Position numbers and translations under genes: made by a program. Shown one piece after another: positions 1 to 9,436 of a stretch of DNA of 33,566 bases (positions are counted from its first letter, which is position 1; each line of letters opens with the position of its first letter). The notes under the pieces were generated by a model. That model saw only the letters and a program-made list of their open reading frames with translations, had not been told where the DNA came from and searched no databases. The DNA comes from Holosporaceae bacterium (GTDB taxonomy: Bacteria; Pseudomonadota; Alphaproteobacteria; UBA3830): contig JAIRZM010000016.1 in assembly GCA_031267235.1 (NCBI GenBank), forward strand, positions 1 through 33,566. The letters run 5' to 3'.

Positions 1-332
1 CCAATTAAAGTGGTACGTGAGCTGGGTTCAGAACGTCGTGAGACAGTTTGGTCCCTATCTGCCGTGGGTGTTCGAGAATTGAGAGGAGCTGCTCCTAGTA
101 CGAGAGGACCGGAGTGGACATGTCTCTAGTGTACCGGTTGTGACGCCAGTCGCAGCGCCGGGTAGCCATAACATGGAAGAGATAACCGCTGAAAGCATCT
201 AAGCGGGAAACTCGCCTCGAAACTAGTTCTCGCCATTAGGGCCGTGGAAGACTACCACGTTGATAGGCCGGATGTGGAAGCGCAGTAATGCGTGCAGCTA
301 ACCGGTACTAATAGCCCAATTGGCTTGATACA
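1..332 (+). rRNA. rrl: 23S ribosomal RNA, 3' end (partial)
   Basis: This is the 3' part of the large-subunit rRNA gene, cut by the left window edge. It contains the universally conserved sarcin-ricin loop AGTACGAGAGGACC at 97-110 and the closing helix sequence around GCTAACCGGTACTAATAG. The end near 332 is placed by comparison with the known bacterial 3' terminus and is approximate to a few bases. No sign of an intron or fragmentation is visible in this part. A 5S gene follows about 80 bases later, as in a normal rrn operon. Confidence 0.97.
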
Positions 333-345
333 CAACAATCAGTCG

Positions 346-390
346 TAAATTTCTGGATTAGATGAAGATTTTGTACTTCACGGAAATTTA
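346..390 (+). other. 23S-5S spacer stem, possible rRNA processing site
   Basis: The spacer between 23S and 5S contains a perfect 8-bp inverted repeat, TAAATTTC at 346-353 and GAAATTTA at 383-390, with a 29-base loop. Such stems often take part in RNase III processing of rRNA precursors; that role is an inference. No tRNA gene lies in the spacer. Confidence 0.35.
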
Positions 391-413
391 GCTTCAGTTT
401 TCTGGCTTTGTTT

Positions 414-532
414 GGTCTGGTGGTCATGGCGGGGAATCAAACGCTCCATCCCATCCCGAACTGGAAAGCGAAAGTCCTCTGCGGCAATGGTACTACGTCT
501 TAAGGCGTGGGAGAGTAGCACGCTGCCAGACT
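414..532 (+). rRNA. rrf: 5S ribosomal RNA
   Basis: The segment has the length and features of a bacterial 5S rRNA. Its ends pair (GTCTGG at 415-420 with CCAGAC at 526-531), and the internal CCATCCCATCCCGAACTGG loop and the distal GTGGGAGAGTAGCACG block are conserved. It follows the 23S gene directly. No clear T-rich terminator is seen between its end and the next gene 40 bases downstream, and no tRNA-fMet follows it. The exact ends are estimated from the terminal helix. Confidence 0.95.
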
Positions 533-571
533 TAATAAAGCCGGGACACGTTAAAATATGCTGACGAAAAG

Positions 572-1240
572 ATGTTGGATTCAGTTATAGCAGAAATAAA
601 GAGCGCCTCATCGGAGGACTATGCTCTGTTCCAAAGAAAAATGCTCCAATCTGTGGATGGCTATGGAAAGGGAGATCTGCTACTCGGATGTAGAGTTCCG
701 CATCTCAGAAAAATCGCCCAAAGGCATCGCTTAGTCTCGGAAGCAGATCTTTTAAGATTATTACGATCCGATTATCATGAAGTGCGCGTTCTAGCTCTAC
801 TAATTATGGTATGGAAGTTTCACGCCATTCAAAACTCACGCGAAGAGCTGGTGAAGATGTATTTAGAGAACGTTTTCTTCATAAACAATTGGGATTTAGT
901 GGATTTATCATGTCATCACATTATCGGCTCATACTTCGATCCTGAAGATGAGATTTTTGAACGTTTTTCAAACTCAAATAATTTGTGGGAAAACAGAATC
1001 TCCATCGTCTCAACCCAAACCTTCATTAAAAAAGATTATTTCGATCTAACACTGCGATTAAGCAAAAAATTCCTGAAACATCAGCATCATTTGATACATA
1101 AGGCCTGTGGATGGATGTTGCGGGAAGTTGGAAAAAGAAACGAGGGAGTTTTAAAAAAATTTCTCCGGGAACATCGAGAAAACATGCCTCGCATAATGTT
1201 TTCCTATGCCAAAGAAAGACTTTTGGATCTTAAACTTTAA
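572..1240 (+). CDS. alkD: DNA alkylation repair glycosylase, AlkD family
   Basis: The 222-residue product matches the AlkD family of HEAT-repeat DNA glycosylases, which remove alkylated bases such as 3- and 7-methylpurines without flipping them out. Residues corresponding to the catalytic cleft of Bacillus cereus AlkD are visible: W107 and D111 in NNWDLVD, R142 in WENRIS, and W181 in GWMLREVGKR. The C-terminus has the typical MPRIMFSYAKERL ending. The length is normal for the family. The gene starts about 40 bases after the 5S rRNA with only a weak ribosome binding site (GAAAAG) and no obvious terminator between them, so read-through from the rRNA operon is possible. Family assignment is firm; the preferred lesion cannot be read from sequence. 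Confidence 0.93.
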   Translation: MLDSVIAEIKSASSEDYALFQRKMLQSVDGYGKGDLLLGCRVPHLRKIAQRHRLVSEADLLRLLRSDYHEVRVLALLIMVWKFHAIQNSREELVKMYLENVFFINNWDLVDLSCHHIIGSYFDPEDEIFERFSNSNNLWENRISIVSTQTFIKKDYFDLTLRLSKKFLKHQHHLIHKACGWMLREVGKRNEGVLKKFLREHRENMPRIMFSYAKERLLDLKL

Positions 1241-1274
1241 TGCAAGTTTTTATGAAGATTTCGTGAATTTCCAC

Positions 1275-1302
1275 TTGCCATCTCGGTGGTAAAGAGTATC
1301 TT
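1275..1302 (+). promoter_or_regulatory. possible promoter of the ATP synthase operon
   Basis: TTGCCA at 1275-1280 matches the sigma-70 -35 box at five of six positions. TATCTT at 1297-1302 lies 16 bases downstream as a weaker -10. A second -10-like TATACA at 1302-1307 would need a 21-base spacer. The site is in the only gap before atpH, but it rests on motif similarity alone. Confidence 0.35.
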
Positions 1303-1334
1303 ATACAGAATATTTACTGATTGTGGAGTGAAAG

Positions 1335-1901
1335 TTGACTGATTTTGGGCTTGGCGCAGGAAATTCACTTGTCGGCAGATATGCTAGATCGCTGCACGAC
1401 GTTTCCGTTTCCCTTAAAATAGAGCAGGAAATACTGAATCAAATTCGAAGCCTAAAAGAGTATGTACTTGCCATGGAAAACCATAAAAAAATTCTAAAGA
1501 AAAACTCTTTGCTCCTCGAATGCGGGTTGGAATTTATAAACAGATTGAAGAGGGATTTGAAATTGTCTTTGGAAGTTTCAACATTTCTGGGTTTGCTTCA
1601 TAAAAACAAGCGATTGACCACTTTAATCAAAATCTGTGAAGCTTATATTTTTCTGACTGACAAAGAAAACAGCAGAGAGACAATCTTGGTAGTTTACGCC
1701 AAAAAATTTCCCAAACTAGATGAAAGAAGGCTTATCTCTAATATGGAAGAGATTCTCGGCCGTCGAGTACAGTGCGTTACCCAAAAAGATCCGACTCTCA
1801 TTGAGGGGATAAAAGTACGATACCACTCGAAGATTCTAGACTGCTCCATCAAGTCCAAACTGAACCGCCTGTGCAACGCAATTGTTGGTGAACATTCATG
1901 A
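1335..1901 (+). CDS. atpH: ATP synthase F1 subunit delta
   Basis: This 188-residue protein is the delta subunit, which ties the F1 head to the peripheral stalk of the F-type ATP synthase at the inner membrane. The N-terminal [16 protein letters not shown] corresponds to the conserved N-terminal helix, and the C-terminal ...[22 protein letters not shown] block is the conserved region near the end. The start is a TTG, preceded by GGAG at 1325-1328 six bases upstream; the next in-frame ATG would remove the conserved N-terminus. The stop overlaps the atpA start by four bases, implying translational coupling. It is the first gene of the F1 operon, as in most alphaproteobacteria, where F0 genes sit elsewhere. 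Confidence 0.95.
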   Translation: MTDFGLGAGNSLVGRYARSLHDVSVSLKIEQEILNQIRSLKEYVLAMENHKKILKKNSLLLECGLEFINRLKRDLKLSLEVSTFLGLLHKNKRLTTLIKICEAYIFLTDKENSRETILVVYAKKFPKLDERRLISNMEEILGRRVQCVTQKDPTLIEGIKVRYHSKILDCSIKSKLNRLCNAIVGEHS

Positions 1902-3442
1902 AAATTAAATCTTCCGAGGTTATTGCCATATTAAAAAAGCGCATAGCCGGAACTAATTTGGACGCAGATTTCGTAGAGATTGGTCGTGTGTTGTCTGTTG
2001 GAGACGGCGTAGCTAAAGTCTATGGCCTAGAGGATGTTTTCCTGGGGGAAATGGTTGTGTTTGAGTCCGGCGCCAACGGCATGGCCCTAAATCTCGGAGA
2101 GGACACCACTGATATAGTACTCTTCGGCGAAGATCGGGAAATCCAGGAAGATATGGAAGTTCGTAGAACTCGCAAAATTATGCAGGTTCCGGTGGGAAAA
2201 GGGCTTCTTGGCCGCGTTGTCAATGCTCTGGGAGAACCCATTGACGGAGGAGAACCCCTTAAGGTTACGGAATATCGCCCCGCTGACATTAAGGCCCCAG
2301 GAATTGTCGATAGAGAATCAGTTCACGAACCTGTTCAAACGGGATTGAAGGCTATTGATGCCCTTGTTCCCATAGGCCGCGGTCAGCGGGAATTAATAAT
2401 AGGCGACCGGCAAACTGGCAAAACTGCCATCGCACTGGACGCAATTCTCAATCAAAAATACGCCTTCGATAACGATATAGAAAAGGACAAGCTTTACTGC
2501 ATCTATGTGGTTATAGGTCAAAAAAGATTTTCCGTAGCTCAAATAGTGAAAACACTGGCAAATGCTGGAGCAATGGAATATACAACCGTTGTGGCGGCGA
2601 CCGCTTCGGACACGGCGACGATGCAATATCTGGCTCCATATTCCGGTTGCGCCATGGGAGAATATTTTCGAGACAACGGAATGCATGCTCTCATAATTTA
2701 CGACGATCTATCCAAGCATGCGATTTCCTACCGGCAAATGTCGCTGCTACTGAAAAGACCGCCCGGTCGCGAAGCCTACCCGGGAGATGTTTTTTATCTG
2801 CATTCTCGTCTTCTGGAAAGGGCAGCTAAACTCAGTAAGTCCAAAGGTGGTGGATCTTTAACTGCTCTTCCAATTATTGAAACCCAAGCTGGCGACCTAT
2901 CGGCCTATATTCCCACCAATGTCATATCCATCACAGACGGCCAGATATTTCTGGAGAGCGATTTATTTTACAATGGCATTCGCCCCGCCATAAACGTCGG
3001 TCAATCCGTTAGTAGAGTAGGATCTGCAGCCCAGATAAAATCCATGAAGCAGGTGGCTGGCAAGATAAAACTAGAACTTGCTCAGTATCGAGAAATGGCG
3101 AATTTTGCGCAATTTGCCTCTGATCTAGATGCTTCCAGCAAACAATTGATTTCCAGAGGAGAAAGATTGACGGAACTCCTGAAGCAGGCGCAATATTCGC
3201 CGCTAAGCATGGAAAATCAGGTCATTAGCATATATCTGGGAGTCCATGGATTTTTGGATGGAATACCATTATCTCAGGTTAAGCTCTTCGAAAACTATGT
3301 TGCCGTCCGCATTCAGAGTGAAGCTCAGGAAATTCTCCATGACATACGCAGCTCCGGAGAAATAACCGCAGAAACCGACAAAAAATTAATGTTATTGATT
3401 GCCAACTACTTGGAAGATTTCAAAAATGACCATAAAACTTAG
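1898..3442 (+). CDS. atpA: ATP synthase F1 subunit alpha
   Basis: The 514-residue alpha subunit forms the non-catalytic nucleotide sites of the F1 hexamer. The Walker A loop GDRQTGKT is at residues 169-176. The [10 protein letters not shown] segment carries the arginine finger that reaches into the neighbouring beta site. The DELSEED-equivalent C-terminal helical region is complete and the length is normal. The start overlaps the atpH stop (ATGA), and atpG begins eight bases after its stop. Nothing is unusual about the protein. Confidence 0.99.
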   Translation: MKIKSSEVIAILKKRIAGTNLDADFVEIGRVLSVGDGVAKVYGLEDVFLGEMVVFESGANGMALNLGEDTTDIVLFGEDREIQEDMEVRRTRKIMQVPVGKGLLGRVVNALGEPIDGGEPLKVTEYRPADIKAPGIVDRESVHEPVQTGLKAIDALVPIGRGQRELIIGDRQTGKTAIALDAILNQKYAFDNDIEKDKLYCIYVVIGQKRFSVAQIVKTLANAGAMEYTTVVAATASDTATMQYLAPYSGCAMGEYFRDNGMHALIIYDDLSKHAISYRQMSLLLKRPPGREAYPGDVFYLHSRLLERAAKLSKSKGGGSLTALPIIETQAGDLSAYIPTNVISITDGQIFLESDLFYNGIRPAINVGQSVSRVGSAAQIKSMKQVAGKIKLELAQYREMANFAQFASDLDASSKQLISRGERLTELLKQAQYSPLSMENQVISIYLGVHGFLDGIPLSQVKLFENYVAVRIQSEAQEILHDIRSSGEITAETDKKLMLLIANYLEDFKNDHKT

Positions 3443-3450
3443 GTAATCTC

Positions 3451-4323
3451 ATGGCGAATTTGAAAGAATTGAGGGACAAAATAAGCGTCATCCAATCGAC
3501 CCGCAAAGTTACTGCTGCCATGAAGTTGGTGGCCGGCGTAAAGTTAAAAAAAATTGAACATAGAGCTGAAGTCTCAAGAGAATATGCCCTGGAACTGGAG
3601 AATATACTGCTTCGCTTTCGGAAAGAGCCGCTATATTGGGATTGCGAACTCCTTTGTGGTCGAAAATGCGTAGCTACAGAAATGTTGTTGATATTTGCTT
3701 CGGATCGTGGTTTATGCGGAAATTTCAATTATCTAATAGCAAAAAAAGCGGCGCTAATCATCGCAGAACTTCACCGAAAGAAGAAAAAAATTCGTCTGCT
3801 GTGTTTGGGAAATAAAATAGCTACGCCACTGAAGCGCTTGCTCAATGAGGACGATACTTTGGAATTGGTCAGCGATTTCTACAAAGACGAAGAGTTATTT
3901 GAAAACTCCCGAAGACTTGCTGCAAAGATTATCTCTAATTTTGCTGCAGGAAATACTGATAGAATATCCATCATATACACCAGATATCACTCCATTATGA
4001 GACGCAGCATTGAAATAAAAAATCTTATTCCCATCGCGTCAGAATCGAGCGCAGACAACGCCATAACCATTTTTGAACCCAGCGTTGGCGATCTTCTGAA
4101 AGATTTGATTCCCCATAACGCTGCCATTCAGATTTATCAATCCGCTTTGGAAAGCATTGCCAGCGAATATAGTTCGCGCATGACGTCCATGGACAATGCC
4201 ACCAGAAACGCCGACGATATGCTCTCGAATTTAAATTTGAAATATAATAGGCTAAGGCAATATGGCATCACGCAGGAGTTGACGGAAGTTGTTTCCGGCG
4301 CAGCAGCCATAGCGGAAGGATAA
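3451..4323 (+). CDS. atpG: ATP synthase F1 subunit gamma
   Basis: This 290-residue protein is the rotating central shaft of F1. The N-terminal helix (MANLKELRDKISVIQSTRKV, then TAAMKLV) and the C-terminal helix (DNATRNADDM ... YNRLRQYGITQELTEVVSGA) form the coiled coil that inserts into the alpha/beta ring, and both are intact. The central part contains the conserved SDRGLCGNFN motif. The ribosome binding site is weak, consistent with coupling to atpA just upstream. The three-base gap to atpD again indicates a single operon. Confidence 0.98.
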   Translation: MANLKELRDKISVIQSTRKVTAAMKLVAGVKLKKIEHRAEVSREYALELENILLRFRKEPLYWDCELLCGRKCVATEMLLIFASDRGLCGNFNYLIAKKAALIIAELHRKKKKIRLLCLGNKIATPLKRLLNEDDTLELVSDFYKDEELFENSRRLAAKIISNFAAGNTDRISIIYTRYHSIMRRSIEIKNLIPIASESSADNAITIFEPSVGDLLKDLIPHNAAIQIYQSALESIASEYSSRMTSMDNATRNADDMLSNLNLKYNRLRQYGITQELTEVVSGAAAIAEG

Positions 4324-6005
<1,682 letters not shown>

Positions 6006-6166
6006 TCGTAATTAGTTTCTAAAAAAAGAGGATAAACAATAACCATGTTCCTTAATTGGGTTTTGCGATTTTTTCCTCCTCAAGCTCGAATGGTCGGTCT
6101 GCCCCTGCAAAACGGCGAGAAGAACCTGTTCCGGGACTGCTCCTTAAAGCTAGCTTATACCAAATC

Positions 6167-6452
6167 CCATCATCGATTATCTATTGCCCGTCTGGTAGCG
6201 GCTGATACAGATGGCATTCCAGAGGCCGTTTAGATAATTCAAAATAGGGAATGATATCGTACCAAATCCAGAAACAATTTGACCTGCCGTCTTTGGGGTG
6301 ACGCTGAGCTATACCGCCTTCCCGTTAGGTGCCGAGCATTCGATACCGGAACTTGGTATCATACCATTTCCCATTTTGGATTGTCCAAACGGCCTCTGGA
6401 ATGCTATCTGTATCAGCCGTTGCCAGACTGGCAATAGATAATCGACGATGGA
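6167..6452. repeat. large imperfect inverted repeat (fold-back element)
   Basis: Two arms of about 100 bases, 6167-6266 and 6350-6452, are reverse complements with roughly a dozen mismatches, nearly all transitions. They flank an 83-base centre. The core GCATTCCAGAGGCCGTTT at 6214-6231 is matched perfectly by its complement in the right arm. Weaker similarity continues a little beyond both outer ends. The right arm also contains a small palindrome, TGGTATCATACCA. The element fills the 580-base gap between atpC and the convergent gene at 6586; I see no gene in that gap. It is too long for an ordinary terminator. A non-autonomous mobile element or a palindromic repeat of the kind known in Rickettsia is possible, but I recognise no known family. 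Confidence 0.8.
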
Positions 6453-6585
6453 AAATCGTATCTCAACTCCTGTTTACGCTGCAAGCAGCGTGGGAATTAA
6501 CCCTTAGGATTTAAATTAAGGCCCTTTTTCTGCTCGGGGGAAGCTTTCATTTTAGCTTTAAGCATTTTCTGCCTGAATTTTACCA

Positions 6586-7224
6586 TTATTTGGTATGTGC
6601 CTTATTGTTCTGAAATTTAGACTCCAATTTTTCCAAATCTTCCTGCCGCCAAGCTTCTATTTGTTCATTAGGTTGCTCAGTCGAATTCCCTATGCTTTGT
6701 TCGTCACGTGAGTGGAGGCCAGTCGAATTATCTTCTCGTATTAGCTTTAACATTTCATGGTTATTTTTTTCCATCATATCATACAATGAATTTATTTTAT
6801 CCTTTTTTTCCTTTAAAATCTGTGTCCCTTGTTGAGCTGAACTACTATCTATTATCCCATTTATCTCGCTTTTTATTTTTCGGTATTCTTCATCTTTGAG
6901 TGAAAATTGGCTTTTAAAGCTGCGCCACTTAGCGGAACCTTGTTGGCCTCTATCCTGCATTTCTTTTGTAATTGCACCCGTTACTACTACTTCTGTACTA
7001 TCATCTTTGTCATCGCTATACTTTTTCAGATATTCGGCTGAATTACTCTCTGCATTATGAATCTTGTTATCGACCACGTAATTCCCTTTTTCCTCATTTT
7101 CATCTTCATCCCCCCAATCCAATTCTTCTGTTTCGTCATAATTATTCAAGCTGGGTTTTGCAGTAGAATCATTAGCTACAAAAATAATTAGACTCATCGA
7201 CGTGAAAATCAAAAGTTTTCTCAT
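6586..7224 (-). CDS. hypothetical exported acidic protein
   Basis: I do not recognise this 212-residue protein. Its start (MRKLLIFTSM) is chosen because AAAGGA precedes it at good spacing and because it begins a signal peptide: two positive residues, a hydrophobic stretch, then a likely cleavage after DSTA. A longer frame reaches 7293 but would bury the signal sequence. The mature part is highly charged. It has an acidic block (DETEELDWGDEDENEE), a Lys/Glu-rich middle likely to form coiled coil (about residues 110-165), and a Gln/Asn/Glu-rich tail. No membrane segment follows the signal peptide and no enzymatic motif is visible, so it is probably periplasmic or secreted. It stands alone on the minus strand. 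Confidence 0.7.
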   Translation of the reverse strand: MRKLLIFTSMSLIIFVANDSTAKPSLNNYDETEELDWGDEDENEEKGNYVVDNKIHNAESNSAEYLKKYSDDKDDSTEVVVTGAITKEMQDRGQQGSAKWRSFKSQFSLKDEEYRKIKSEINGIIDSSSAQQGTQILKEKKDKINSLYDMMEKNNHEMLKLIREDNSTGLHSRDEQSIGNSTEQPNEQIEAWRQEDLEKLESKFQNNKAHTK

Positions 7225-7254
7225 ATTTCTTTCCTTTCGCAATTGTCGATTTGG

Positions 7255-7260
7255 ATTATA
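7255..7260 (-). promoter_or_regulatory. -10 box upstream of the acidic exported protein
   Basis: On the minus strand a perfect TATAAT lies 30 bases before the chosen ATG, giving a predicted leader of roughly 24 bases. No good -35 box is seen at 17 bases, so the call rests on the -10 alone. It supports the shorter start at 7224. Confidence 0.4.
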
Positions 7261-7439
7261 ATGTAACTTTCTTAAATTTCTCTTAATATTCATTTTTTGA
7301 AGAAAAAAAATTTGTTCGACACTTTTGTCAGATCTCGGGCGTACTCCGTTTTCTCTAGATATTCAAAGGATTTCGATAATTCATTCCCGCTGATAAAAAC
7401 GCTGTTTTGATAATTGGGCACCTAATTCTTATGGACTCC

Positions 7440-7513
7440 TTGAGTAGAGATGCCCATTACTGAACATCCCCCTCTCCAGAACCGTACTTGCAGTTTTTCC
7501 GCATATGTCTCCC
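7440..7513 (-). mobile_element. possible decayed 3' end of a group II intron (domains V-VI)
   Basis: Read on the minus strand, GACATATGCGGAAAAACTGC followed by AAGTACGGTTCT resembles the 34-base domain V hairpin of bacterial group II introns. The next segment, with GATG and CATC arms, could be domain VI. The usual AGC triad at the base of domain V reads AGA and one pairing partner is lost, so the element would be inactive. No reverse-transcriptase ORF is present; the surrounding gene-free stretch 7294-7667 shows only short blocked frames. The call is by eye and the family is uncertain. Confidence 0.35.
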
Positions 7514-7667
7514 AGTGATATCTTTGTAAACTTGTTTATGCATATGAATATACCCTCGGTTCCGCCAGTGGGGGTAGTTTGCCAGTATTCCTCTTAACCT
7601 TTTCCCAATTAAGGCTTCTTCTGTTTTTAGTACTTGGAATATAGTCTTTAGGATATTTCTGATCCGA

Positions 7668-8522
7668 TTACCCTTTTACGGATCCTGCCGTAAGTCCGGA
7701 AATAATTCGCCGCTGAAATATCATCACCAGCATAACCAGTGGAAGAGTAACCACAATGCTGGCAGCCATTATTAGCCCCCAGGGTAATTCGTGCTGGCTT
7801 GCCCCAGTAAATAGCGCCAACGATACGGGAACAGTTCTAGCTTGATTGGTCAGCGTGAATGTCAGAGCAAACAAAAATTCATTCCAGGCGGCTATGAACG
7901 CCAATAGTCCAGTGGTAACCACAGCCGGCTTTAATAGTGGAAAAAACACCTTCGTTAATATTAGGTACCTGGAAGCACCGTCCATTATGGCGGCCTCTTC
8001 GATTTCATTGGGAATGCTATTCATAAAATTCGTCATAATCCACAGAGTAAACGGCACAGTTATAATCATATATGACAGAATCAAGGCAGCCTTCTCATTG
8101 TATATGTCCAGAACTCTGATCAATTCAAACATTCCTGACAAAACGGCCACATAGGGCAATGTCGTTACGCTGAGAGCCGTCATCAGTACCCGTTTTCTTC
8201 CAGGAAATTTATGACGAGCCAAGGGATATGCCGCCAGAAGGCAAATCGCCAGCGTTAGCAGCGTTGTCAATAGAGCAACAATAACGGAATTTAAAAACGA
8301 GCTTCCGAATGTGGAGTCACCGAATACGCATCTATAATTTGCCCAGGTAATTTTTGAAGGCCAAAGTTCCGTGGAAAACAAATGTGTGCTATCCAGCAAA
8401 GAAGACACAATCGCCCAATAAAAAGGGAATAAGCAACAAATAGCAACAAGCGCACATAAGGCATAAAGCATTATGTTCTTTATGAATTTTTTGTATTTCC
8501 ATCTATTTTCTGCTTTAACCAT
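7668..8522 (-). CDS. sugar-type ABC transporter permease (MalG/UgpE-like)
   Basis: This 284-residue inner-membrane protein is a binding-protein-dependent permease of the CUT1 carbohydrate family. Six membrane helices are expected; the first is around residues 15-37. The cytoplasmic EAA loop that docks on the ATPase is clear (EEAAIMDGASRYLILTKVFF followed by PLLKP). The start lies five bases after the preceding permease gene. It is the last gene of an aspS-binding protein-permease-permease run. The substrate cannot be told from sequence; sugars or glycerol-3-phosphate are typical. No ATPase gene follows: instead there is a gene-free stretch with a mobile-element scar. Confidence 0.93.
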   Translation of the reverse strand: MVKAENRWKYKKFIKNIMLYALCALVAICCLFPFYWAIVSSLLDSTHLFSTELWPSKITWANYRCVFGDSTFGSSFLNSVIVALLTTLLTLAICLLAAYPLARHKFPGRKRVLMTALSVTTLPYVAVLSGMFELIRVLDIYNEKAALILSYMIITVPFTLWIMTNFMNSIPNEIEEAAIMDGASRYLILTKVFFPLLKPAVVTTGLLAFIAAWNEFLFALTFTLTNQARTVPVSLALFTGASQHELPWGLIMAASIVVTLPLVMLVMIFQRRIISGLTAGSVKG

Positions 8523-8527
8523 AATTT

Positions 8528-9436
8528 TTATCCGACGTTGTATAGTTTCTTTCTGTTAAATGACACATAGAATACGCTCAGAAAGGCGATAAAAAACAAT
8601 AAAGCTGTGGCAGCGGCCGATCCAAAGCCAACGTCGGCGTAATCCACCAAGTGCTTGCGAGCGTAGACGGACATTGTGGCATTGGCGCTGTTGCCACTGC
8701 TCAAAATATACACAAGATCGAAAATTCTTATGGCATCCAATGTTCGAAAAATCACAGCCACTATGATTGTTGGCTTCATTAGAGGAAGAATTATTTTGAC
8801 AAATGACTTTCCGAAGGGAATGCTATCCACTTCGGCAGCCTCGAAACAATCCTGTGGTAATCCCTGTAGGCCAGCCAGCAGGAGCAAGGCCATATAGGGA
8901 GTTGTTTTCCATACGTCCACCAAAATCATGGAAACAATGCTAAGACTACTGGAGGCAATCCAGGGAATCGGAGAATCAATGACGCCAGCCCTGAGCAGAA
9001 GTTCGTTGACGATGCCATAGACGTCATTCAACATCCAGGCCCACATGCGAGCCGAAACAATGGTAGGTATTGTCCATGGAATCAGTACAATCGCTCTCAT
9101 TAAGCCTCTTCCTCGGAAATTTCTATGAAGAATTAGGGCGATTATCATGCCAAGAATCGTTTCCATAGGAACCGAAACGAAAGCTATCAGGAATGTATTC
9201 AAAACCGCTTGCCACCAGTCTTGGTCCCTAGCCAACGAAATAAAATTCTCCACGCCTATGAAATTAATTTCCTTTAAATTATCTAAGGTCGCATCCGTAA
9301 AGCTAAAATATATGGTACGCAGCAGCGGCCATCCGGCTGACAGAACCAGCACCATTAAACAGGGAGCGAGGAAGATCCAATGGGAAAAATTCGATTTTTT
9401 TACCTTTCGCCCCAGCGGCGTGAAATTTATATGCAT
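8528..9436 (-). CDS. sugar-type ABC transporter permease (MalF/UgpA-like)
   Basis: This 302-residue protein is the partner permease. It has a hydrophobic first helix (HWIFLAPCLMVLVLSAGWPL), the periplasmic YFSFTDATL segment typical of MalF/UgpA proteins, and the EAA loop EAAEVDSIPFGKSFVKIILP followed by LMKP. Length fits the family without the extra N-terminal helices of E. coli MalF. Its ATG overlaps the stop of the binding-protein gene by one base (TGATG), so the two are translationally coupled. Together with the downstream permease it would form a heterodimeric channel. Confidence 0.93.
   Translation of the reverse strand: MHINFTPLGRKVKKSNFSHWIFLAPCLMVLVLSAGWPLLRTIYFSFTDATLDNLKEINFIGVENFISLARDQDWWQAVLNTFLIAFVSVPMETILGMIIALILHRNFRGRGLMRAIVLIPWTIPTIVSARMWAWMLNDVYGIVNELLLRAGVIDSPIPWIASSSLSIVSMILVDVWKTTPYMALLLLAGLQGLPQDCFEAAEVDSIPFGKSFVKIILPLMKPTIIVAVIFRTLDAIRIFDLVYILSSGNSANATMSVYARKHLVDYADVGFGSAAATALLFFIAFLSVFYVSFNRKKLYNVG

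Noticed and set aside
6045-6233. A 62-codon plus-strand frame inside the gap after atpC.
   Set aside because: Its second half is the left arm of the inverted repeat, the ribosome binding site is too far away, and the protein resembles nothing I know.
6329-6514. A 61-codon plus-strand frame over the right arm of the inverted repeat.
   Set aside because: It is explained by the repeat sequence itself and has no ribosome binding site.
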